Origin: Bacillota bacterium
Lineage (GTDB): Bacteria; Bacillota; Clostridia; Lachnospirales; Lachnospiraceae
Assembly: GCA_017861355.1 (NCBI GenBank)
Contig: JAGFXQ010000069.1
Coordinates: 1 to 12,649 of the forward strand
DNA: 12,649 bases
Direction: 5' to 3'
Made by a program: the position numbers and the translations under genes. Shown one piece after another: positions 6,028-12,649 of this stretch (positions within the stretch are counted from its first letter, which is position 1; each line of letters begins with the position of its first letter). The notes beneath the pieces were generated by a model, which worked only from the letters and a program-made list of their open reading frames with translations, was not told the DNA's origin and ran no database searches.

Positions 6028-7596
6028 GTGAAGTATGCAGTAGATGCAATGAAAATGAAACGGATAGATAGTTATACAACGGATACCCTTAATATTCCGG
6101 CGATGGAATTGATGGAACGGGCTGCAAATAAGCTGGTAGAAGTGATGCAGCAAAGAATTACAACAAAGGACCGTATCTTAGCCGTCTGCGGACCGGGCAA
6201 TAATGGAGGAGACGGAGTTGCAGCAGCCAGAATTCTGCATTTACAGGGCTATCCTGTTGCGATTCTTCTTGTTGGTGAGGAGACGAAATACTCTGATCAG
6301 ATGAAGGCTCAGCTGGACATGGTTAAGAATTTAGGTGTGACGTTTGAAAACAGCAACAAGCTTAGTGAATATAATATAGTAATTGATGCTCTGTTTGGCG
6401 TCGGTTTATCAAAGCCGGTGAAGGGTATATTTGAAGAGATTATTACAAGAATCAATGAATGTCAGAATATCGTCTATGCAGTGGATATTCCGTCCGGAAT
6501 CTCCGCAGACGATGGCAGGAAGCTGAATACAGCAATTATTGCAGATGAAACGATTACCTTCGGTCATAATAAAATCGGCCTGCTGCTATACCCCGGTGCC
6601 GATTATTGTGGCAGGATCACCGTTGCTGATATCGGCTTTCCCGAAGAAGCAACAGAACAAGCGAAGCCGGATACCTTCTATTATGAAGCGGAAGATATCA
6701 ATCGAATTCCCAAAAGGAATAATTACAGTCACAAAGGAACCTATGGTAAGGTGTTAATTATTGCTGGAAGCAACGGAATGGCAGGAGCAGCGGCCTTAAG
6801 TGCAAGGGCAGCTTATCGGAGCGGAGCCGGTCTGGTTAAGATCCTTTCAGCTTCGTGTAATCGTGTTATTATTCAGTCGCTGCTTCCGGAGGCTATCTAT
6901 GCTGCTTACGATGAAGAAGGGTTGGATACGGATGAGAAACAGCAGAGACTGCTGGCAGATATCGCCTGGGCAACCGCAATTGTGATCGGTCCCGGGTTAG
7001 GACTTTCCCATACCTCCTATGAAGTCTTAAATACGGTAATGAGAAGAGCAACAGTCCCTGTAATCGTCGATGCGGATGCAATCACCTTATTGGCACAGCG
7101 CTTAGAGGAACACAGTGAAACAGCAATCCTTAATACAATGGATTGGACGAATAGAATGGAACGGCTTTCGGAATTACTGCCGGATAATACAATTCTGACC
7201 CCTCACCTCATGGAATTATCCAGATTAGCAGGACTTCCGATATCGGATATAACCAATAATCTGATTGACACTGCCCGAAAATGTTCTTATAATAATAAGT
7301 TGATATATGTGGTCAAGGATGCCCGTAGTATAGTTGCTGACAGCAACAGATATTATATTAATGTATCCGGAAATCATGGAATGGCAACCGGAGGCAGTGG
7401 TGATGTGTTAACCGGAATGATCGCTGCACTGGCGGCACAAGGAATGGAGCCGTACGAAGCGGCCTGCCTGGGCGTATATATCCATGGGATGGCAGGAGAC
7501 GAGGCGGCAAAGGATAAGAGCACATATTCCATGATGGCAAGTGATATTGTGAGTTCCATTGAAAAGGTTCTCATAAGCTTGGATAGTGAGGAGTGA
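6028..7596 (+). CDS. nnr: Bifunctional NAD(P)H-hydrate repair enzyme (NnrE epimerase + NnrD dehydratase)
   Basis: Repairs damaged NAD(P)HX: the N-terminal epimerase interconverts R and S forms and the C-terminal ADP/ATP-dependent dehydratase restores NAD(P)H. The 522 residues fit the fused form. The NnrE domain (about 1-215) shows GPGNNGGDG (55-63) and VDIPSGISADDG. The NnrD domain (about 232-510) shows HKGTYGKVLIIAGS, IGPGLGLS, VDADA, TPHLMELSRLAG and the nucleotide/catalytic loop GNHGMATGGSGDVLTG with D459. The usual TPHPGE-like motif reads TPHLME, and the stretch before it is longer than usual, but the catalytic loop is intact. The GTG start at 6028 is preceded by GGAGG (6012-6016) at a rather long 11 nt and gives the expected N-terminus MKYAVDAMKMKRID. 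alr follows after 6 bp, indicating an operon. Confidence 0.95.
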   Translation: MKYAVDAMKMKRIDSYTTDTLNIPAMELMERAANKLVEVMQQRITTKDRILAVCGPGNNGGDGVAAARILHLQGYPVAILLVGEETKYSDQMKAQLDMVKNLGVTFENSNKLSEYNIVIDALFGVGLSKPVKGIFEEIITRINECQNIVYAVDIPSGISADDGRKLNTAIIADETITFGHNKIGLLLYPGADYCGRITVADIGFPEEATEQAKPDTFYYEAEDINRIPKRNNYSHKGTYGKVLIIAGSNGMAGAAALSARAAYRSGAGLVKILSASCNRVIIQSLLPEAIYAAYDEEGLDTDEKQQRLLADIAWATAIVIGPGLGLSHTSYEVLNTVMRRATVPVIVDADAITLLAQRLEEHSETAILNTMDWTNRMERLSELLPDNTILTPHLMELSRLAGLPISDITNNLIDTARKCSYNNKLIYVVKDARSIVADSNRYYINVSGNHGMATGGSGDVLTGMIAALAAQGMEPYEAACLGVYIHGMAGDEAAKDKSTYSMMASDIVSSIEKVLISLDSEE

Positions 7597-7605
7597 CATA
7601 AATTG

Positions 7606-8769
7606 ATGAATGAGAGACATAACATACCAAACGAACGAAATTACTACAGAGTTCAGGCAAAGGTGAATCTGGATTGTATCAGACATAATTTGCTGGAGAT
7701 AAGAAAAAAATTAAGCGCTGATACGAAGCTGATGGCTATCATTAAAGCCGATGCATACGGTCATGGCGCAGTTCCCTTAGCTCAGGCCATAGGCGACAGT
7801 GGAAAGATTGATTATTACGGTGTGGCAATTATTGAGGAAGCAATTGAGTTAAGGGAGGCTGGAATTGATAAGCCAATCCTGATACTGGGGTACACACCGA
7901 AGGAACAGTACGATCTGGTAGTATCCTATGAAGTAGCTCAAACAGTCTTTCAGTATGAGATGGCCCAGGCATTATCCCAGGAAGCAAAGCGACAAGGAAA
8001 AACGGCAAAAATTCATATTAAGATTGATACCGGAATGACGAGAATTGGCTATACCGATACCCGGGAAAGTATTGAAGAAATTAAGAGAATTGCTGAACTT
8101 GAGAATATTGAGATCGAAGGCCTGTTCTCTCACTTTGCAAGAGCAGATGAGACGGATAAGACGAGTACCGAGCAGCAACTGAAACGATATATCAATTTCG
8201 TTGATCAGCTGGAAGCCGAGGGTGTGCACATTCCGATAAAACATATCGCGAATAGCGCCGGAATTCTTGAATTTCCTCAGGCTTATTTCAATATGGTTCG
8301 TTGCGGAATCGCAACCTATGGCATCTACCCCTCCGATGTGGTGAATAAGGAGGAGATTAAGCTGATGCCTGCCATGGAGCTTACCACCCATGTGATCTTT
8401 GTAAAGGATGTAGAATCGGGAGTTGGTGTGAGTTATGGTGCGACCTATGTTACCAAGAATAGAATGAGGATAGCAACCATTCCGGTTGGCTATGCAGACG
8501 GATATTCAAGAAACCTATCAAATTTTGGAAAGGTAATCATACACGGACAATATGCACCGATATTGGGACGTATCTGTATGGATCAGTTCATGGTAGATGT
8601 AACGGATATTGAGAACGTGAAGCAGGGGGATATCGTAACTTTATTAGGAAGAGATGGGGATGCTTATATTTCAGCGGAAGAACTGGCTGAATGGTCTCAT
8701 TCCTTTGCTTATGAGCTGGTATGCACCGTTGGCAAACGAATTCCGAGGGTATATTCTCGAACCTTTTAG
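7606..8769 (+). CDS. alr: Alanine racemase
   Basis: A PLP enzyme converting L-alanine to D-alanine for peptidoglycan; cytoplasmic dimer. The 387 residues are normal. The N-terminal TIM barrel carries the PLP lysine in MAIIKADAYGHG (K47), KIDTGMTRIG, and HIANSAGIL; the C-terminal beta domain carries the catalytic tyrosine in GVSYGATY (Y277), VGYADGYSR and RICMDQFMVDVT. The ending YELVCTVGKRIPRVY is typical. The ATG at 7606 is used here; a TTG at 7603 is equally possible, being 9 nt from GAGGAG (7588-7593), which overlaps the end of nnr. The next gene is mazF 106 bp later, with no antitoxin gene in between. Confidence 0.97.
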   Translation: MNERHNIPNERNYYRVQAKVNLDCIRHNLLEIRKKLSADTKLMAIIKADAYGHGAVPLAQAIGDSGKIDYYGVAIIEEAIELREAGIDKPILILGYTPKEQYDLVVSYEVAQTVFQYEMAQALSQEAKRQGKTAKIHIKIDTGMTRIGYTDTRESIEEIKRIAELENIEIEGLFSHFARADETDKTSTEQQLKRYINFVDQLEAEGVHIPIKHIANSAGILEFPQAYFNMVRCGIATYGIYPSDVVNKEEIKLMPAMELTTHVIFVKDVESGVGVSYGATYVTKNRMRIATIPVGYADGYSRNLSNFGKVIIHGQYAPILGRICMDQFMVDVTDIENVKQGDIVTLLGRDGDAYISAEELAEWSHSFAYELVCTVGKRIPRVYSRTF

Positions 8770-8875
8770 AATATTATGAAAACTATACACTTTATGGAAT
8801 ACACACGAAGAAAATGGCAATAATAAAACTAGTATCAGGCAGACTGGTTAACCTGAAATTTGGAGTGTGAATAAA

Positions 8876-9232
8876 GTGGTTATCAAACGAGGAGATATCT
8901 TTTATGCTGATTTACGGCCGGTAGTGGGATCGGAACAAGGTGGAGTCCGACCCGTTCTGATTATTCAGAATGATACAGGAAATAAACATAGTCCTACTGT
9001 AATATGTGCCGCTATTACATCAAAAATGAATAAAGCAAAACTACCCACACATGTGGAATTGGATGCAGAAAAGTATGGAATTGTAAAGGATTCCGTAATA
9101 TTACTAGAACAAGTCAGAACAATTGACAAATCAAGATTGAAAGAAAAGGTATGTCATTTGGACCGGGATGTATTAAAGAAAATTGATAAAGCATTAATTA
9201 TAAGCTTTTCTTTAGATACATATTTTCGATGA
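8876..9232 (+). CDS. mazF: MazF/NdoA-type endoribonuclease toxin without adjacent antitoxin
   Basis: A single-strand-specific mRNA interferase of the MazF/PemK family, 118 residues, aligning end to end with B. subtilis NdoA (EndoA), which cuts at UACAU. Shared blocks include VKRGD/VIKRGD at the start, ADLxPVVGSEQGGVRPVL, KAKLPTHVE and DSVILLEQ. The catalytic pair R25 and T48 is present, so it should be active. GTG at 8876 gives the NdoA-like start MVIKRGD, with GGAG (8862-8865) 10 nt upstream; a GTG at 8867 would add three residues but almost touches the GGAG. In B. subtilis the order is alr-ndoAI-ndoA; here the gap after alr has no ribbon-helix-helix antitoxin frame. The antitoxin may be elsewhere or replaced. 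A strong terminator follows at once. Confidence 0.95.
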   Translation: MVIKRGDIFYADLRPVVGSEQGGVRPVLIIQNDTGNKHSPTVICAAITSKMNKAKLPTHVELDAEKYGIVKDSVILLEQVRTIDKSRLKEKVCHLDRDVLKKIDKALIISFSLDTYFR

Positions 9233-9236
9233 ACGA

Positions 9237-9266
9237 AAAAGGGAACCCTTGCGGGTTCCCTTTTGT
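9237..9266 (+). terminator. Intrinsic terminator after mazF
   Basis: A perfect 12-bp stem, aaaagggaaccc (9237-9248) with gggttccctttt (9253-9264), loop ttgc, and a T-rich 3' side. It starts 4 bp after the mazF stop and ends the acpS-nnr-alr-mazF transcript. It could also work in reverse. Confidence 0.92.
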
Positions 9267-9359
9267 TATACAGCAGGGGAGCTGCATAACCATAGCGTAT
9301 AATAGGGTGGGAGTAGAAAGTGTTTTTGTCACTGTCTATGATTAAAATTATAAAAGATA

Positions 9360-9373
9360 AATGTGTACACATT
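9360..9373. promoter_or_regulatory. Operator-like perfect palindrome
   Basis: AATGTGTACACATT is a perfect 14-bp palindrome, flanked by gtcac (9328-9332) and gtgac (9374-9378), which are also complementary. It could bind a dimeric regulator or form part of a transcript ending at 9472. No regulator is identified. Confidence 0.35.
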
Positions 9374-9443
9374 GTGACTGTTTTCTAAAATAACACTAAA
9401 AAATTGAAACATTATATAAAATGAAATGTAAAAAAGTATAAAG

Positions 9444-9472
9444 AAAAAAAGCCAGCAATGCGGGCTTTTTTT
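9444..9472. terminator. Second intrinsic terminator, about 180 bp beyond the first
   Basis: aaaaaaagcc (9444-9453) pairs with ggcttttttt (9463-9472), a 10-bp stem with a 9-nt loop and seven T residues; symmetric enough to work on both strands. No annotated gene ends just before it, which suggests an unrecognised transcript upstream or a backup terminator. Confidence 0.8.
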
Positions 9473-9703
9473 GCTTATATTTGTAAATATGTAGGGAGGA
9501 TGAGAGTGATGTAATCACTATCTAGTTCTAAGTATATATGGAAGTTATGATATCATTATGGATAAAATAAAGACGTTTTGTTAATAAACTGGTACATAAA
9601 TATGTCAGATAATAAAGTTCACAGGTTATCATATAAACCAAATCAGCATATACAAATCATCCATTATCAAAAGTATCTTGTTATATATGTTGAATGATCT
9701 GCT

Positions 9704-9712
9704 TGCTATAAT
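9704..9712 (+). promoter_or_regulatory. Extended -10 promoter ahead of the sensor kinase
   Basis: TGCTATAAT is a perfect extended -10 element (TGn then TATAAT). The -35 region 17 bp upstream (TATATG) is poor, as is common for extended -10 promoters. The predicted start near 9719 gives a leader of about 75 nt before the ATG at 9794. Confidence 0.5.
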
Positions 9713-9793
9713 CATAAATATTGTGTAATATTATGTTTGAATGTGTATTATGGACAATGACCATTAGTTGAAAAGAATAGGACTGGATATACT

Positions 9794-11644
9794 ATGAGTA
9801 AATCTTTTAACAACTTAAAAATCAGAAGCAAATTACTTCTATTATATACTTTTTGCGTCTTCATACCTATTATTCTGACTGATTCTATCATTATGTATAC
9901 CGTCAATATGAATTATAAAGAAAGTCAGATGAGGGATTTACGCCATGCCATGGAGCGTGTGGAATATAACCTGGGAGAGTATATAGAAGCTTGTACCTTA
10001 TTCACGAATAATATGTATACCGACAGCTTGCTGGATAAGTTTTTGAATAAGCAATACTCAAGCTATAATGATTACTATGACGCTTATAATAAGATGCTGG
10101 ATAACAACAGCTTAAGCTACAATTATAATGCGGGCTTATTATATAAAATCGAGATATTTGCGGACAACGACACAATGATCGGCGGGGGTAAGATCTCAAC
10201 CCTTAACGCGGTTAAGGATACAGACTGGTATAAGGATTTCGAGGAAAGTGGGAAAGATATCTTTCTATATTCCTATTATGATGAGACTAAGAAATTCATT
10301 CCAGGAAGCGGATCCTGCAGGACGATCAGCATTATTCGAAGATTAGATAACTTTGGCAGGAGAAACATTGAGAAGCTGCTAAAAATCGATGTAAACTATA
10401 ATATGCTGCTTATGGATGTTCTGAATGAAAAGATTGATGGTACGATTTATGTAAGAAATCATGATTATGTGCTATTTTCGAACATTCCGAACACCAGTGG
10501 TATGAAGGTCTTTCCCGATGCAGATGTACTGGAGGATCGCGAACCTGCAATGATGAAGACCTTCCAGTGTGGTACAGAAGATTGGGAGATACTGATCTAT
10601 GCGGAGAATACACCGTTTTGGAGTGTTCTGTTTCAAAACAAAGGTCTGCTGTATCTAATTCTGCTTGATATCATTTTCCCTTCCTTATTGATCTATCTGA
10701 TCGGCAAATCAATCTCTCATCGGCTTACGGTGGTCTCCGATTATCTGGGTAAGGTGGAACAGGAACAGTTCGAGGTGATCGAGGATACCGAAGGAAAAGA
10801 TGAAATAGGTAAGCTTATACGAAGCTATAACATGATGGTTGTTCGAATTAAGGAATTGATTGAGGTTGTATTTAAAGGAAACGCAGAAAAACAAGCGCTG
10901 GAGCTATCGAAAAAGCAGGCAGAACTGCAGGCGATTCAAAGCCAGGTAAATCCACACTTTCTGTTTAATACCCTTGAGACAATTCGTATGAGAAGCTTGA
11001 TTAAGAATGAGGGTGAAACCGCGAACATTATAGGTGAGCTGGCAGTCTTATTCCGTAAAAGTATGACCTGGGGCAAGGATTGTATCACCATAGATGAAGA
11101 GATGAAATTTATCGAGAAATATATTAATATTCAAAAATACCGGTATGGTGATAAGATTAAATTTTATCATTATATAATGAAGGAATGTGAATCTTATCTT
11201 ATTCCGAAGCTTACCATCAGCAGCTTTGTAGAGAATGCGTGTGTTCATGGGCTGGAAGCGATAGAGAATGAAGGTGTGATCTCTCTTACCATAACAAAAA
11301 ATGAGGAGTATCTCTTTATTGAAATATCGGACAACGGAAAAGGGTTTGAAGAAAAACGTCTGGAAGAGATACGATATATGATATCCAATGCCGATCATAA
11401 GATGTTGAGTGAGTCGAAGAGTACAGGTATGTTGAATGCATATTTGAGGTTAAAGATGCATTTTGATAATCAGATTACCTTTGATATCGACAGCGAGACA
11501 GAGAATGGTACGGACATTATTATTCAGATACCCTTGAGCGCAGTGGAGGATATGTCTAAGGTAAGGCATCTTCAGCAGACAGAAACAAACGAATTAAAAG
11601 TTGACAGGGAGGATGCCGTGAATGATAAAAGTAATGATTGTTGA
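9794..11644 (+). CDS. YesM-type sensor histidine kinase
   Basis: A 616-residue membrane sensor that would phosphorylate the response regulator encoded next. TM1 spans about 13-36 and TM2 about 284-304, enclosing an extracytoplasmic sensor of about 245 residues rich in Tyr, Asn and Asp, probably of the Cache type seen in YesM proteins. A HAMP-like segment (about 305-362) and a coiled helix lead to the His_kinase domain with QVNPHFLFN, phospho-acceptor H388. The ATPase domain has the N box FVENACVHG (N481), G1 DNGKGF (513-518) and G2 NGTDIII (571-577). The usual GxGLxN reads STGMLN (543-548). A charged tail of about 35 residues follows the ATPase fold. The ATG at 9794 has only a weak GGA upstream. 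The family often senses sugars or oligosaccharides for uptake systems; no transporter is in the window, so the signal is unknown. Confidence 0.93.
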   Translation: MSKSFNNLKIRSKLLLLYTFCVFIPIILTDSIIMYTVNMNYKESQMRDLRHAMERVEYNLGEYIEACTLFTNNMYTDSLLDKFLNKQYSSYNDYYDAYNKMLDNNSLSYNYNAGLLYKIEIFADNDTMIGGGKISTLNAVKDTDWYKDFEESGKDIFLYSYYDETKKFIPGSGSCRTISIIRRLDNFGRRNIEKLLKIDVNYNMLLMDVLNEKIDGTIYVRNHDYVLFSNIPNTSGMKVFPDADVLEDREPAMMKTFQCGTEDWEILIYAENTPFWSVLFQNKGLLYLILLDIIFPSLLIYLIGKSISHRLTVVSDYLGKVEQEQFEVIEDTEGKDEIGKLIRSYNMMVVRIKELIEVVFKGNAEKQALELSKKQAELQAIQSQVNPHFLFNTLETIRMRSLIKNEGETANIIGELAVLFRKSMTWGKDCITIDEEMKFIEKYINIQKYRYGDKIKFYHYIMKECESYLIPKLTISSFVENACVHGLEAIENEGVISLTITKNEEYLFIEISDNGKGFEEKRLEEIRYMISNADHKMLSESKSTGMLNAYLRLKMHFDNQITFDIDSETENGTDIIIQIPLSAVEDMSKVRHLQQTETNELKVDREDAVNDKSNDC

Positions 11645-12649
11645 TGATGAGCCATTTATCCGACAAGGACTCAGGATACTGATTAATTGGGAACAGCTCG
11701 GTTTTGAGGTATGCTCTGAAGCTGCAAATGGTAAGGAAGCATTAGAGCTAATGGCTGATATTGAGTACGATTTGATTATCACGGATATCAAAATGCCAAA
11801 TATGAGTGGTCTGGAACTGATCGAGTCCACTTGGGAGAAAGTCTCTAAACACACCAAATTCATTATTCTGAGTGGCTTTTATGAATTCGAATATGCCAGA
11901 AAAGCGATTAAATACGGAGTGGTTGATTATGTACTTAAGCCGGTCCAGAAGGATGAGCTGATTCGTGCTCTGGAGAACTATAAGGAGCAGTATTTTAAGA
12001 AAATTGCGGAACGAGAGAAGTTGAAATATACGGATAAAGTTGTGCTTGATCGAAATCTTGCCTATCTGATCTCGGATAAATATGACACTGAGAATCTAGC
12101 GTTTGTGCAGAATGCATTATCCGACATCGAGGATGTCAGATACATTAGCATTGAATTCGATTCTTCTGAATCAAAATTCAATGCTCTGACGAAGGAAGGT
12201 AAGATAAAAGCCAAGACAGAACTATACGATATTTTACGCGCATACCTGGGTGATCATTGGTACCATGCTTATATGGAACCCCACCCGAATGAAGCAATCT
12301 ATGGAGTAGGCTTAATCTTTATAAAACGATTCGCAGTAGAAGCTGACCTTGGTGAAAAGGAATATATATCGAAGATGTACAATCGTTTGAGGGAAGCCGT
12401 GGCTTACAAACTGATGCTCTATATCGGCCAAAGGGTTGGGGACATCAGCCAAATCTCAGACTCCTATAAGTCTACCACCATCGCTCGAACGTTTCAGCTC
12501 TTCTCCAAAGAAAAGGACATCTCTTATTATGATGAGATAGAGGGTAAGCTTGGAACCAACCGTCACCCGGTAGACAAGGAAATGATGGATGAGCTGATCC
12601 GATTTATTGAAGAAAATGATGCGGAAGGGATCAGCGGGAAAATCGATGA
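11622..12649 (+). CDS. YesN-type response regulator, 5' part (3' end outside window)
   Basis: 342 codons are visible and the frame is open at the window edge. The receiver domain (1-120) has the acidic pair D8/D9, phospho-acceptor D55 in IITDIKMP, S84 in ILSG and K106 in YVLKPV. A helical linker and an intermediate domain of about 200 residues follow, as in YesN proteins of about 500-540 residues; the AraC-type DNA-binding domain expected at the C-terminus would lie beyond the window. The ATG at 11622 is 9 nt after AGGGAGG (11606-11612), and both lie inside the end of the kinase gene, so the two genes overlap by 23 bp in different frames and are likely translated together. Targets are usually neighbouring transport or carbohydrate genes, which cannot be seen here. 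Confidence 0.93.
   Translation, partial: MIKVMIVDDEPFIRQGLRILINWEQLGFEVCSEAANGKEALELMADIEYDLIITDIKMPNMSGLELIESTWEKVSKHTKFIILSGFYEFEYARKAIKYGVVDYVLKPVQKDELIRALENYKEQYFKKIAEREKLKYTDKVVLDRNLAYLISDKYDTENLAFVQNALSDIEDVRYISIEFDSSESKFNALTKEGKIKAKTELYDILRAYLGDHWYHAYMEPHPNEAIYGVGLIFIKRFAVEADLGEKEYISKMYNRLREAVAYKLMLYIGQRVGDISQISDSYKSTTIARTFQLFSKEKDISYYDEIEGKLGTNRHPVDKEMMDELIRFIEENDAEGISGKID

Larger units (their letters stand above)
9265..9793. other. Non-coding stretch between mazF and the sensor kinase
   Basis: About 530 bp, very AT-rich, with no ORF supported by a ribosome binding site. It holds a hairpin gttat-a-cagc / gctg-c-ataac (9265-9290), an isolated TATAAT (9298-9303), an operator-like palindrome (9360-9373), a second terminator (9444-9472), a small hairpin agtgat-gta-atcact just after AGGGAGG near 9492-9518, and an extended -10 promoter (9704-9712). 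The segment between the two terminators could be a short untranslated RNA, but its promoter is poorly defined. Confidence 0.5.

Noticed and set aside
8776..8823. 15-codon ORF in the gap between alr and mazF, considered as an antitoxin
   Set aside because: Far too short for a ribbon-helix-helix antitoxin and without a ribosome binding site.
9577..9594. TTGTTAA at 9577-9583 as a second Rex operator upstream of the kinase
   Set aside because: Only the left half matches; the right half-site is absent, which is expected by chance in AT-rich DNA.
9602..9697. 31-codon ORF beginning ATG TCA GAT in the region upstream of the sensor kinase
   Set aside because: No ribosome binding site-like sequence precedes it, the DNA is very AT-rich, and the composition looks random.
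1..12649. tRNA or rRNA genes, CRISPR arrays, transposase genes, prophage genes
   Set aside because: None seen: no spaced direct repeats, no transposase or integrase motifs, and no tRNA-like cloverleaf on either strand.

Overview
The window looks like chromosomal DNA of a low-GC, Gram-positive anaerobe, most likely a member of the Lachnospiraceae / Clostridium cluster XIVa. The reasons are moderately AT-rich DNA, strong AGGAGG ribosome binding sites that often drive TTG or GTG starts, a Rex redox repressor, the Firmicutes block acpS-nnr-alr-mazF, and a YesM/YesN-type two-component pair. The family assignment is an inference from gene content; no 16S rRNA gene or other species marker is present.

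Left part (1-1900). The 3' end of an isocitrate dehydrogenase-type gene is followed by a compact, highly palindromic 120-bp element, and then by a FadR-type GntR regulator whose TTG start follows a strong ribosome binding site. A long hairpin at 1796-1864 ends this unit and also serves the convergent ABC-F gene.

Middle (1900-5500). An ABC-F ribosome-associated ATPase on the minus strand is divergent from rex. The 306-bp gap between them holds a recognisable promoter for each gene. The rex promoter is close to consensus and carries a Rex-operator half-site. Between the two promoters lies a 63-bp imperfect inverted repeat of unknown role. The ABC-F leader has an 11-codon micro-ORF and a hairpin just ahead of the ribosome binding site. 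A lysine- and glutamate-rich protein of unknown function follows rex, probably in the same transcript.

Right-middle (5500-9265). A potentially structured intergenic stretch with a possible 25-residue ORF leads into acpS (carrier-protein activation), nnr (NAD(P)HX repair), alr (D-alanine supply) and a MazF-type endoribonuclease closely resembling B. subtilis NdoA/EndoA. The antitoxin that normally sits between alr and ndoA is missing. A perfect terminator follows mazF.

Right end (9265-12649). About 530 bp without a convincing protein gene holds two terminators, an operator-like palindrome and an extended -10 promoter. It precedes a YesM-type sensor histidine kinase that overlaps, by 23 bp, a YesN-type response regulator running off the window. 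The signal and targets of this pair cannot be told from the window.

Most of the window is ordinary core metabolism and regulation. The more unusual material is in the non-coding DNA (957-1077, 3892-4082, 5482-5583, 9265-9472) and in the mazF without an antitoxin. I did not find a clear new multi-gene system.
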